DNA of 64,000 bases, from the NCBI GenBank assembly GCA_009746045.1, contig RPFO01000114.1, forward strand, positions 1,223,176 through 1,287,175. The letters run 5' to 3'. The translations under genes were made by a program, and so were the position numbers. Position 1 is the first letter of the stretch. Each line of letters opens with the position of its first letter. The notes under the pieces are model-generated. The model was not told the DNA's origin. It saw nothing but the letters and a program-made list of their open reading frames with translations, and made no database searches. Below are positions 10,716 to 20,056 of this stretch, one piece after another. This DNA comes from Mesostigma viride (lineage: Eukaryota > Streptophyta > Mesostigmatophyceae > Mesostigmatales > Mesostigmataceae).

Positions 10716-10803
10716 TGCGCCCTGCCGACTCCTCCAACGGAGCTGCATCGTTTTATACTGCGCCCCCCCGGCCTAGTCCGGGGTAGGCGCATCCCCACAC
10801 TGG

Positions 10804-13460
10804 CTACTGCCAGTGTGAACTCCACTGAGCGGGGGGGAAATCCTCAGCCAGCAACCACACCCACCGCGGCACTTGCACCGCTAGAGCACGGTGCAGGCCC
10901 ACGTAGTGGTCCACCGACTTGAACTGGCGCCAACGCCCGCGCTTCTGGATGTCTGGGAGTGAAACGCCCTGCAGGTAGTCGTACGTTGCCCCACCATGTC
11001 GCATGGAGTAGGGCGGAAACATCCCCCGCAGGCCCAGAACATCCCACGCCGCGTGCCACCGACGAGAGAACTGGCTGTAGTTGAGGCTCCCAAACAAGGG
11101 CTCCTCGGGCTCCCGCCCAGCGCACAGGCGCTCGAGCACGTACAGCGAGAGGGGGTCCTGCACCACCACCGCCTGTGCACCCCCCTTGGCTGTCTTGGGA
11201 TCCCGCAGAAGAAGCGCGCCCAGGCCTCGCTGCCCCAGGCGACGGTCGCCGCGCAGCGCCACGTCCCCCACTCGGAGCTTGAAGGCCTCCCCGATGCGCA
11301 GGTATTGCTGGAAAGTGATGACGCACACGGCTGCTGCCATGGGCGCCCCCTGCCAGCGGAGGATCTGCACCACCAGGTAGAGCAGCTCCCACGGCACCGG
11401 ATTGGGGCTATGGGTTTGCACGCGTCGCTGCCACCCGTACAGGAGTCGGCGGGCCTCGCGCCACCCCTGCACTTGGCTGGGGTAGTACAGTTGCAGCCCA
11501 CACAGCGCCCTCATGCACATGGAACGCCCTGCTCCCCCTCCATCCTCGTAGACAGACACGAGCCACTCGCAGAACACGCTCTCCGCTTCCTCCGGCGGTA
11601 CAGCACCATAGGGCTCAGCCCAAAGAAGGTACGCGATCACTGCGCGATGGTAGCTGCGCAGGGTCGCGGGCAGCACGGTGCTCTCCAGTAGCTCCTGCCG
11701 CCCTCCCGGCCCCGGGTTACTCTCCACATCGCCATCGGCGGTAAGGTCCCGCACCCACCGGCCCCGGCTGGGCGCGTCCGCGGGGTTTCGCTCCGAGCGG
11801 ATGTACACCCAGTGGTACCTGGTGTTGCTGGCACAGCCCAGGGCGGCAGCGCGGCGGCACCACGTGTTGAGGCGGTAAGATGATGACCGCCCCTTCACCA
11901 GTGCGCCCAGAACGGCGGAGCTATCCACCAGCCGTACGTGCCGTCGCCCCCACCGGGCCCGCGTGCGCAGCCCCCACTCCAGGCTCTGCACGGCTGCGCG
12001 CGCCTCTTTCTCATTGATGTGCGCACCCGCGTCCCTCCACCGGTGTTTCACCGCCACACGCCAGCGGGCGGTCGCCACCGCCCGATGTTCCCTCTCCCCC
12101 GTTCGCTCCACACCGACCTCTTCCGACCCGACACACAGAGTCTTCCACCCCTTCATCTCACGGCAGTTGGACAAAGCTTTCACGTCTGCCTCTGCCAGAC
12201 GGGCGTACACCACACCGGAGCCCCGGCTCGACGCGTCACTGGCCACGACGGTGGTGTCCAGCGGCTGGTTGCGCTGCGCATGCACCAGGGGAGCCAGGCA
12301 GACAGCCGCCCAGAGCTCCCGGCGCACACTTGCCCAGAGTTGGAAGCGTCCTCCCTTGCGGAGGGCCAGCACTTGGTGGAGCATCCTGTAGGCATGGAAC
12401 CAGATGCTTAGCAGACTCCTGCGAAGCAGTTGGATCCATACCCAGCGTCCCAGTAGGGAGGCCAGCTCATGGTAGCTTGCTCGTCCCCGGGCCAGCACCG
12501 CCTCAGTGTCATGGACGAGGAGGGCTAGTCGCTTCGCTGACGGCCACAAGCTCCCATCTTGGTGAAACTCGATGCCCAGGATCTCCACAGCTTGGCCCTC
12601 CCGCGCCCGCTCGACCTTTTTCTCATTCACCACCAGGCCAGCTGGCGCGTAGCACTCAGTGCATGCGCGGTCCAGCAGCGCGTTCGCCTCCGCTGCGCTG
12701 CGCGCGTGTGTGGTGCCCAGATCGTCGATCATGACCAACTGCGCCGGCCGAGGAGGGTCCTCGGGCAGCAGCTGCCAGTCAAGCTCGGCGGCCCCCACCA
12801 ACTCCATCCACTCCCGTCCTCCCTCACGCACTGTGCGCACCCCGAGCTGATGCATCGGGACGCTCACACTCAGCCCGGGGTTCAGCTTCCCCGGCCCGAA
12901 CAGGGTCTGCATGTGCGCCACCTGCGCCAGCAGGACCGAGTGGGACCACCCCATCACCAGAACACGGAACCTGGGATAGAGCCGGCGGCGCTCCCCTGGT
13001 TGGCCGACCTCGTCTGACCAGACTGGGGGCAGCGCGAACCACTTCCGCCACTCCGTTGGCACAGAGAAGCGGTAGTAGTACGTCTCCAGGTCCGTTTTAC
13101 TCGAGTAGCTGGGCGCGCCCCCGGCCATCTCGGCCACCGCCCCCACATCTGGCAGGTAACAGCTGCCAGGGGTGAGGAACTTGTCGTTGCTCTGCACCAT
13201 GTTGCAGATGAGTCGCTGGCGCTGGGCTGACGGGTCCACCACCCCTGGATCGCGCTTGGGCACGCCGAACAGGCCGTTGGTGACCGGTGGTTCCTCCTCG
13301 CTATACTCTGTCATCCCGGTCTCCGCCAGCCGCACGCTCAGGCGCGCGTACTCCGTGTCGCTCGCACAGCCATGCGTTACTCGCCGTCGACGCCCTGGCT
13401 GCGCTGCCTCTTCCCTCAAAATATTTTTTATATTGCCATATACCTCCCTCCACTGGGGGG
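10804..13460 (-). CDS. YR retrotransposon polyprotein: RT - RNase H - 2A - tyrosine recombinase (element A)
   Basis: Numbering is from the TTG at 13419 (871 codons to the stop); the frame is open upstream to about 13460, so the true start lies earlier. RT: catalytic MIDD at residues 230-233. RNase H: ASDASSRGSG, INEKEAR, LVDSSAV and NPADAPS supply the D-E-D-D residues. A 2A peptide, GDVESNPGP, has its G570/P571 scission point at 11710/11709. Tyrosine recombinase: Arg708 (YLRIGEAF), Arg807-His808 (MRHGGAT) and nucleophile Tyr839 (DHYVGLH). The protein copies element RNA to DNA and integrates it by site-specific-type recombination. 2A would release the recombinase as a separate protein. A G7 run near 13456-13462 shifts the frame relative to the N-terminal part; this may be a sequencing error. 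Confidence 0.9.
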
Positions 13461-13900
13461 GAGGCAGTCCATCAGCGGCACGCTGCCCGCCACTCCGCCC
13501 GCGGGCAGCGCAAGTCTCTCCGGGGCAATTATTTCATATTGCCCGTCGGGCCCATAGGGCCCAGACTCAACGTCATGCACCAGGTCCTCTGCCGCTACGG
13601 CTCTCAGCCGGCGCTCATGGACCTGGGCGGCAATCTCCAGCCCTTGTAGGGCCGCCTGCTGGGCCGCAGTGCAGGGGGTCACTAAGGACACCCCGCTGGT
13701 ACCGCAACCCGCGGGCTCCTGGGCAACAGGTGCGGGCAAAGCCATCCGCATGCCACCGACAGGACCCGTTTCAGGCGGTTCCTGTGCTCCCTCCACAACC
13801 AGTTGAGGCCATCCACGATTCGCGCGCTGCGCAGGAGCAGGGCCCGCCGCCGCATGGCCCGCTGATACCTACGTCGGGACCGTAGGCGCGCGCGGTCGAG
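13461..13900 (-). CDS. N-terminal region of element A pol, in shifted frames
   Basis: Read on the minus strand, this holds a basic segment (RSRRRYQRAMRRR, then GLNWLWREHRNRL) followed by a segment containing YGPDGQYEIIAPERLALP and ending MDCLPP. The same order is found in element B at 25500-25900 (GLNWLWGRTRERS, then YGPGGQYEIIDPERLALP, then LDCLPE). It is therefore the conserved N-terminal extension of pol rather than a separate gene. No known domain was recognised. The frame changes at about 13690 and at the G-run near 13456-13462. Confidence 0.6.
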
Positions 13901-13944
13901 GGGCTTGATGGCCACCTCTGGGAGGGGGAATACACCTCGCCCTC

Positions 13945-14751
13945 TCACTTCTTCTGGGAAGAGCCCGCCACTCCTCCCTCCGCCTTGTCCTCCTTTCCTC
14001 GCGCCGACGCCAACGCATCGCGCTCCTTCTTGTGTGCCCGCAGCGCTCGTCGAGCCGCCCGCGTGCGGACACCCCCTGCCGGCCGGTAGGGCAGCATGTA
14101 CCCGGACGCGTTCCAAGACCCGCTGGTCTCCACCAGCAGGAGAGCCTCCACGCAGAGCGCCAGGTACTCCACGCCCGCCAGCTCGCTGCACACGTTGGGA
14201 CTGAGCTCCTTGTTGAGCGTATCCCAGACGTGGCACAGGTTCTGGGCCAGCTCCATCCTCTCCTTGGATGCCCACCCAAGTCCCGTCCCCTCCTTCTGCT
14301 GGCGCAGCACGGGGGCCCTTTGCACGTTCAGCCAGGCCACCATGTTGCCGTTGTGGCCCTGTATGGCGGTCTCCATGTGCTTGGGGGCCGTGCGCTGGTG
14401 GTACTTGTGGTCTTCCACGTCCCACACCACGCTGAGCGCCCGCCCCGCCGGCAGGTACTCGAGCAGGTTGACCCCGCGGGTAACTGGCAGGTCGGTCAAC
14501 CTCCCACCTGTGCCCCGGCCACCCGCGCGCCCTCGCCCGCTCCCCTCCGAGTCGCTGCTCGTGCTGTCGCTGGACGTGCACCGGCAGTGCCGATGCCCGC
14601 ACTCGCGGCACTTGGACCGCTTGCTCTCCCGTTTCCTCTGCCCACCTTGGGCTGCTGCGAACGCCATGTGGTACGGGGTTCCAGCCGCTGGCACCCAGGT
14701 ACCGTACGCGGTACCCGCTGGTGGGTAGGGCTGAGGCCAGGCTGCACCCAT
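13945..14751 (-). CDS. Gag-like protein, C-terminal part (element A)
   Basis: Start set at the ATG at 14751; the frame is open further upstream from a GTG and the real start is uncertain because of a G9 run near 14868. Features in order: a Pro/Tyr/Gly-rich N terminus, a short Cys/His cluster (CRECGHRHCRC), a Ser/Asp-rich linker, then a conserved helical region (NLCHVWDTLN, VCSELAGVEYLALCVEALLLVE). That helical region aligns with the C-terminal half of element B Gag (NLTYILDVAI, VTELACFEYLARVVEAFLMVE). The C terminus is Lys/Arg/Ala-rich. Role: RNA-binding structural protein. It lies between ORF1 and pol. Confidence 0.65.
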   Translation of the reverse strand: MGAAWPQPYPPAGTAYGTWVPAAGTPYHMAFAAAQGGQRKRESKRSKCRECGHRHCRCTSSDSTSSDSEGSGRGRAGGRGTGGRLTDLPVTRGVNLLEYLPAGRALSVVWDVEDHKYHQRTAPKHMETAIQGHNGNMVAWLNVQRAPVLRQQKEGTGLGWASKERMELAQNLCHVWDTLNKELSPNVCSELAGVEYLALCVEALLLVETSGSWNASGYMLPYRPAGGVRTRAARRALRAHKKERDALASARGKEDKAEGGVAGSSQKK

Positions 14752-14793
14752 CTGCCCTGGGTAAGCGTACGCTGGGCCCTGCGTTCTTTCCAC

Positions 14794-15152
14794 GCCTGTC
14801 GGTGTGCCCGGGTACCCATGGGGCCCGCTTGTCCACCCGGCAGGGCTGGGCCCTGCTGCCCCCGCCCCCCCCCATGCGCCCCCTCACTACAATACGGTTC
14901 TTAGGAGACGCGAAATGAGTGAGAATGTTACCCGAGCTGTACCGAGGATTCGCACCGTTGATTCAACAATTGTTGGTTCGTTTTGCGCCATTTGGCGAGC
15001 ATCGACTGGAGCCTGAACCTAGCGGGGGGAATCATGCGGGGGAATCTTGCGAGAGAATCTTGCGGGGAAATTTTCCGAACGTGACTTTAGCGAAGTCCTA
15101 CTACATTTTGACTGGCTACACGGTACTACATTTCCGTTACTGAAAATTTTCT
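14794..15152 (-). other. Gap between ORF1 and the gag-like ORF of element A
   Basis: About 360 bp with G-rich (14850-14880) and AT-rich parts and no supported gene. In element B the equivalent Gag is a single frame, so this could be an intron or an insertion that splits gag here; no clear splice pair was established. Confidence 0.35.
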
Positions 15153-16169
15153 CTAGTTGCGTTTGTGGATCGTGCGTTCCGCTGAAATTTTCGTGTTCAG
15201 TGACCAGATCACAATTTGATCCTGGCGCAAAATGATTGGCTGTACGGTACCAACCAAAAACGAAATTTTAGTATCTAAGTTCCGCAGCACTTGCTGAATT
15301 TGCTCCGGAAGCCCGGGGGCACTTTCCCCGCTGAAAAAGGTGTCCGCGGAAGCGTATTGTAGTGCTTCCTGCACGCTGGGTGCTGGCACCCGTACTGCGG
15401 CTCCCAACCCCTGGGCGCCGCCAATCCCCAGCTGTTGGAAGCCCCCCATGAGGGCATTCATCTGCGCCATCATTTCGGGGCTCAGTCCCATTCCGGCCGC
15501 CCCGTCCCCCTTGGCACTGCGCGGGAGACCTGCTTTCTCCTCCTTGCCTCCCCCGCGCGCGCCCGCTTTTAAAGTGCCTGAGCGTGGCACTGCAGACACC
15601 CCCTCGCCTCCCCCAAAACTAGCGCCAGCCGCGTTTGCCAAGCTCCTCCCTGCATTTGCAAGCTGTTTCCTGCCATCCCCTCCGACGACAGGCGCCATAT
15701 GACCAAAAACGGTGGGAAAAACGGCACCTGGTGCGCCAGCAACTGTGCTAGCACCTGGGGGGCGAAATCCCTGCGCCTGCTCCTCTTTGGCCCCCGCCAA
15801 AGCTTCCCCGACATCAGTGTCCTCCTCTGAGGAGTCCCCGTTCGGTTCCTCATCGTTTGTAATGCCTGTTGTACCTTGTGCTAACATTTTCGCCACCTTG
15901 GCTGAAATATTTTGCGCCAGCTCCTCACGAGTGTCATACCCATTGATTTCAAACCCAAAGATCCGAAGCTTTTCTGCCAAACTTCGTAACTTGTTTTCCG
16001 AGCTACGCAACAATATTTTAGGGTATTCAGAGCCGAGTTCTGCCGCTATAAAATAGGCGACAGCTGAGGCGTTCCTGCCATGGTTCACATAGATTTCCTC
16101 CACACGACTCGCAAATCCGCGCGGTAAATCCCCCGTCTCGCTAGCGTTTTCATCCCCGCTAGCCATCAT
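15153..16169 (-). CDS. ORF1 (Gag N-terminal-like), element A
   Basis: 338 codons from tandem ATGs at 16169/16166. The N-terminal about 120 residues are helical (VEEIYVNHGRNASAVAYF, LLRSSENKLRSLAEKLRIFG). They match in spacing, not closely in sequence, the N-terminal region of element B Gag (LTEYLGPNWAQRL, SEGRLTSLGQFLKTAG). An acidic stretch (NGDSSEEDTD) and a Gly/Ala-rich low-complexity region follow. No catalytic motif is present. It is the first coding frame after A1, so it is probably the N-terminal Gag segment. Product function is not otherwise recognised. Confidence 0.6.
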   Translation of the reverse strand: MMASGDENASETGDLPRGFASRVEEIYVNHGRNASAVAYFIAAELGSEYPKILLRSSENKLRSLAEKLRIFGFEINGYDTREELAQNISAKVAKMLAQGTTGITNDEEPNGDSSEEDTDVGEALAGAKEEQAQGFRPPGASTVAGAPGAVFPTVFGHMAPVVGGDGRKQLANAGRSLANAAGASFGGGEGVSAVPRSGTLKAGARGGGKEEKAGLPRSAKGDGAAGMGLSPEMMAQMNALMGGFQQLGIGGAQGLGAAVRVPAPSVQEALQYASADTFFSGESAPGLPEQIQQVLRNLDTKISFLVGTVQPIILRQDQIVIWSLNTKISAERTIHKRN

Positions 16170-16260
16170 ATTCGTAAAGAGGAAGTCGTTAGCTTTAAAA
16201 CGGATCTATTCCGAGGTAAAACGGCCAAAAGATGGCTTAGAAAACCGAAAAACGAATTTG

Positions 16261-16737
16261 AAAACTGATAAAGCATGCGCCGCCATGTCTTCCTCAATAA
16301 ATTGGCTGCATTGCATGCGCACGGTGACGAATGCAAGTCCGGTACAGTACTGGCGCGGCGCCCAGGTGCCACTGACCAGTTGTACTACAAAGAACCCACT
16401 TGTACTGATTCTTTCGACATTGTACTACGTTTAGTCACTGTCTACTTCAACCCAGGTGGTCATACCACCTCCTAGGCAGGTTGTGCTACACCTGAACGAA
16501 TCTTTACTAGCCTGAGCTAGTTTGAACTAGTTTGAAGTAGATTGTACTACCCTGTAGTACCAATGAAGTACTTTGAACTACATCCAAGTACTTGGAAACA
16601 GTCCAGAGGTCATTTTCAGGGACTTTCACCCTTTCCAGGAGCATTTCTCGCAGATCAGCCATGAGGCAGCGGCACCGACTCGCACTCCGCTCCCCTTAGT
16701 CGCAAATCAGGGAATCCAGATCGTAAGATCAACCATC
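16261..16737 (-). repeat. A1 terminal repeat of element A
   Basis: Direct repeat of 9839-10314. Its outer end at 16737 is followed by CAGCTCCAGCT, matching the (CCAGCT)n flank at the other end of the element. Confidence 0.85.
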
Positions 16738-17062
16738 CAGCTCCAGCTGTCCACTAACTCGCGTATGATCCTCTCGACGCTGCGCACTTGTGCTGCCGTC
16801 CGCTCAAGTACGTCAGTGCTGCGCGCCCAGCCGTGCCTGGCCCGGCGCGCGCGCACGTGCACTTTCGTCCGCTCTTATGCTGCAAGTGCTAGTGTCCCCC
16901 CCCCGGTCACTAGCCTTTGTCGAAAATGCGCAGAAAACAAATTCCTTGCGCACGTCACCGGTATTGTGCATAGTGGGCGCCCGGATGACATAGCTCGCGT
17001 CCGTGACAGCTGTCGCGTCTGCGTACCACAATCTCCGGCGCCACCATGGCGGCTGGCCATGC
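16738..17062 (-). other. Element H sequence downstream of pol (probable LTR start)
   Basis: 325 bp between element A and the pol stop. No gene is supported. Removing element A rejoins it to 9636. The part 17011-17062 belongs to a segment duplicated at 19917 onward. Confidence 0.4.
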
Positions 17063-17143
17063 TCAGCTTTGGTAAAACCCAAATGAGCTGAGCTGACGTG
17101 CCTGCCTTAACTGCATGCCCGGTGGGGTGGGCGAGGACCTGTC
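17011..17143. repeat. Direct repeat of the H pol 3' end, copy 1
   Basis: Near-identical to 19917-20056 in the same orientation (the second copy has one extra GGGTG unit). It covers the last about 27 codons of pol and 52 bp beyond the stop. Confidence 0.8.
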
Positions 17144-19750
17144 CCATGATTCCCCCCCTCGCTGGCTCTCATGGCTCCTCACATGGCCATGCAGCGACCG
17201 TGCCAACACCACAGCAGCTAAGGAAATGGTGACGCTACTGGTTGCGAAACGGGCAGCGACACAAACTGGGCAAAACCACTGGCCCGCTGGCACGGTGGTG
17301 AGCGCTGGCTGCAAGCAGTGCATGTGCCACCCACAATTACAGTGATCACACAGCAACATGGTATCCCCCTGGTCTACGCGATGGCAAACCTGACACTGTG
17401 CGTCCTTGACCCGCCTGGCCGTGTGCGGGGCGAGGTCAGGCAATAAGTTGGGCAACGAACACGGACTGAGGTTGCTTACGTTATCGGTGGTGCGACTGCC
17501 GTCGACGCCCTCCAGAATGGCGACCCCAGATGGCTTGATGGCGACGATCCGCAAGATGGTCGGCCCCGCAGTCACGTCAAGAGTGTCGGTCAGCTGCGTG
17601 CGGAGAAATACGAACTGCCCCGGACGAAAATGCAGCTGACGGGCCATGTAAGCGCCCCCCCGGCGCTGAGCGTAGCGCAGGGTATCTCGGTGCTGGGCGA
17701 TGAACAAGTTGTTCATGGCGATGGGCATAACCTTGCGGAAAGTAGCCGCCCGTGCGGTCACCTCAGCCAGAAACTGACTGGCGTTGTCAAACGCCATAGG
17801 GGTGGGGTGTGCACTCTGCGCCTCCGTGGGGAGCAAGGGTGCGCGCCCAAACAACAGGAAATACGGGGAGAAACAGGCGAGCGACTCCCAGTCCTCCTGG
17901 GGTGACATTCGGTAACCCATGGCTATCCACGCCAGTTCACGATCCCACATAGTGAATGATGCTGACTGCAGGCTCCACTTGCGCAAAGCCTGCTTGACAG
18001 TCTGAACCAATCTCTCAGCCAAACCATTGGCCTGAGGATGCTCCCGAGAAGTGCGACGGTGATCAATGAGACATGCATCCAACAATTCCTGAAATTCCCC
18101 CCGAAACTCCCCGCCCTGGTCGGTGACCACCTCCGCGAGGGCGCCAAACCTGGCGATGATGTCGGCGAAGTGCTTGGCGGTGGTGGCGGCCTGCTTGTCA
18201 GCAATGGGGATGAGCTCGACCCACTTGCTAAAACTTTCGACACACACCATGACATACTTGTGGCCATCTGCACTTTCATCAAAGGGCCCACACAGGTCTA
18301 CGTGCCAGCGGTAGAAGAGCCCTCTGATGGGTAGGCTCATCAATTCTTTTGCATCGTGGTCCACATTGAACCGGGCCTTCACCCGGGCACACTGCGCGCA
18401 GCGAGCAACGACCTGCGCGACTGTGGCACGCATGCCGTTCCACCAATAAGAGGCGCGCACTAGCGCCAAAGTGCGGTTACCACCCAGGTGGCCATACCGC
18501 TCATGGGCTTGCTGGACGATGGCGACCCGCTTGTGAGGCGGCGGCACCACCACTTTGCGCTTGCCGATCATTTTGTGGAGGACCCCGGCATCCCACGAGT
18601 AGGTGACCGCCCTATGTTGCACCCTATTCAACTCAGCGTCACGCTGGGCTGAGGACCAATCAACCGGGGTGGGGGTGAGAGCTATCCCTTGGAACTGCTC
18701 CAACACACGCCCATCGAGCCACACATCACCCATGTTGCATTCCACTGTGAGATGGCCAACCAACACCACCTGGAGTGCTAGGTATCGTGCCAAGGTATTG
18801 TCAATGTCAAAGGACGGAGAATTACCTTCCTCCAACGCGAGGAGGCCAGCGGCAGGGGTGAAGGGAGAAGGGTGAACTGCATTGCAGCTTGCCGCAAAGT
18901 CTGCGACTGTATACTCGACTGCGCGCCAGTCTGCCTCGGCGTCGGCGTCAGCGAAGCCTGCAGCATTAACAAAAACCACAGACCCAGGCGAGCTCTCGGC
19001 CCCTAGGGCCCGCGCACCAGTGTTGTCAACAGTGGTTGGTAGAGCATACCTGGACAGGACGTCCGCGTTGGAGTGATCCACACCTGGCCGATGGACGATT
19101 GTCAGGTGGTACTCCTGAATGATCATTGCCCACCGGGCCAGCTTACCCGTGAGTTTGTCGCTGGTCATCAACCACAATAAGGGCTGGTGATCAGTGACAA
19201 GTGTGAACACCCGCCCAAAGAGATATGGCCTGAAGTGCTTGATGGCCCACACAACGGCTAACGCTTCCCCCTCGTAGGAAGAGTACCGACTCTCGGCAGA
19301 GTTGTTACTCCGACTAGCGTACGCGATAACATGCTCGCGCCCCGCATTGTCCTTTTGTGCTAGCACAGCCCCTAGGCCTACCTTGGACCAATCGGTGTAA
19401 AGAATGAAGGGCAGAGCATAGTCGGGGGCGCGTAGGATAGGAGCGGCAGTCAGTTCCTGTTTGATGGTATCGATGGCTCGCTGCTGAGCCGGACCCCACG
19501 CCCAGACATTGCCCTTCTTCAACAACTCAGTCAGGGGTTTGACTTTGGTGCTGAAATTCTGAATATATCCTCGATAATAGCCAGCTAGCCCGAGATACGC
19601 GCGCACCCCCGAGATGTCGATGGGCACTGCGGCGTTGCTGATGGCTTCCACTTTGGCTGCCTCAGGGGTCCGGCCACCTGGTACAATCTGATGACCAAGA
19701 AACCCTATGGTCTGTTGGGCGAACTTGCACTTTTCAGGGTGCAGCCGCAG
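17063..19750 (-). pseudogene. Gypsy pol 3' half: RT end - RNase H - integrase - PHD finger (element H)
   Basis: The frame is open from about 19757 (LRLHPEKCKFAQQTIGFLGH, the RT thumb/connection) to a stop at 17063; no true start exists because the gene is broken here. RNase H: ILYTDWSKVG, YEGEALAVVWA, VTDHQPLLWL. Integrase zinc finger: HERYGH with CAQC. Integrase core: WHVDLCGPF, VVTDQGGEF and NGLAERLVQ supply the D-D-E triad. Chromovirus-like Gypsy elements often end in a chromodomain. Here the C terminus carries instead a complete C4HC3 PHD finger (17261-17395: CQVC, CDHC, HMHC, CPVC), a histone-tail reader fold. The matching RT N-terminal half lies on the other strand at 20057-21245. Confidence 0.9.
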
Positions 19751-19756
19751 GTAGCC

Positions 19757-19915
19757 TGGCAGCGCCCAAAAGTCTTTTTACGTAGGCCGCTCATTTTGCC
19801 TCCCCCCAGTTCCAAAACACCACAGTCCTTAGCTCCCCAAAGCCGTCAAGAAAGGCACCTCCCCCAACCGGCCACCACTGGCCCTAGGCCGCCGAGCCGC
19901 CCTACCACCACGTAA
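19757..19915. repeat. C-element internal fragment in the broken Gypsy
   Basis: 159 bp nearly identical to 5542-5700 of C1, same orientation on the plus strand and opposite to the rest of C2. It lies exactly at the point where the Gypsy pol changes strand. Confidence 0.75.
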
Positions 19916-19916
19916 T

Positions 19917-20056
19917 GTCGCGTCTGCGTACCACAATCTCCGGCGCCACCATGGCGGCTGGCCATGCTCAGCTTTGGTAAAACCCAAATGAGCTGAGCTG
20001 ACGTGCCTGCCTTAACTGCATGCCCGGTGGGGTGGGGTGGGCGAGGACCTGTCCCA
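19917..20056. repeat. Direct repeat of the H pol 3' end, copy 2
   Basis: Second copy of 17011-17143. It encodes, on the minus strand, the last residues of pol and abuts the plus-strand methyltransferase/RT fragment. Confidence 0.8.

Larger units (their letters stand above)
10468..10803 (-). other. 3' untranslated region of element A
   Basis: 336 bp between the pol stop and B1. It contains three copies of the conserved stem-loop (10523-10542, 10583-10602, 10696-10715), each preceded in coding sense by a GCGCA block. No open frame is supported. Confidence 0.65.
9637..16737 (-). mobile_element. Autonomous YR retrotransposon A (PAT/TOC/Kangaroo type)
   Basis: Minus-strand order: A1 (16737-16261), ORF1, gag-like ORF, pol (RT-RNase H-2A-tyrosine recombinase), stem-loop region, B1 (10467-10315), A2 (10314-9839), C-rich spacer, B2 (9789-9637). 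Split direct repeats and a tyrosine recombinase in place of an integrase define the PAT-like branch of the DIRS order. It is inserted in the (CCAGCT)n tract of element H without an obvious target duplication. Apart from one homopolymer frameshift in pol it looks intact. Confidence 0.9.

Noticed and set aside
11081-12734. Plus-strand open frames opposite element A pol
   Set aside because: Mirror frames of a GC-rich coding region; no motifs.
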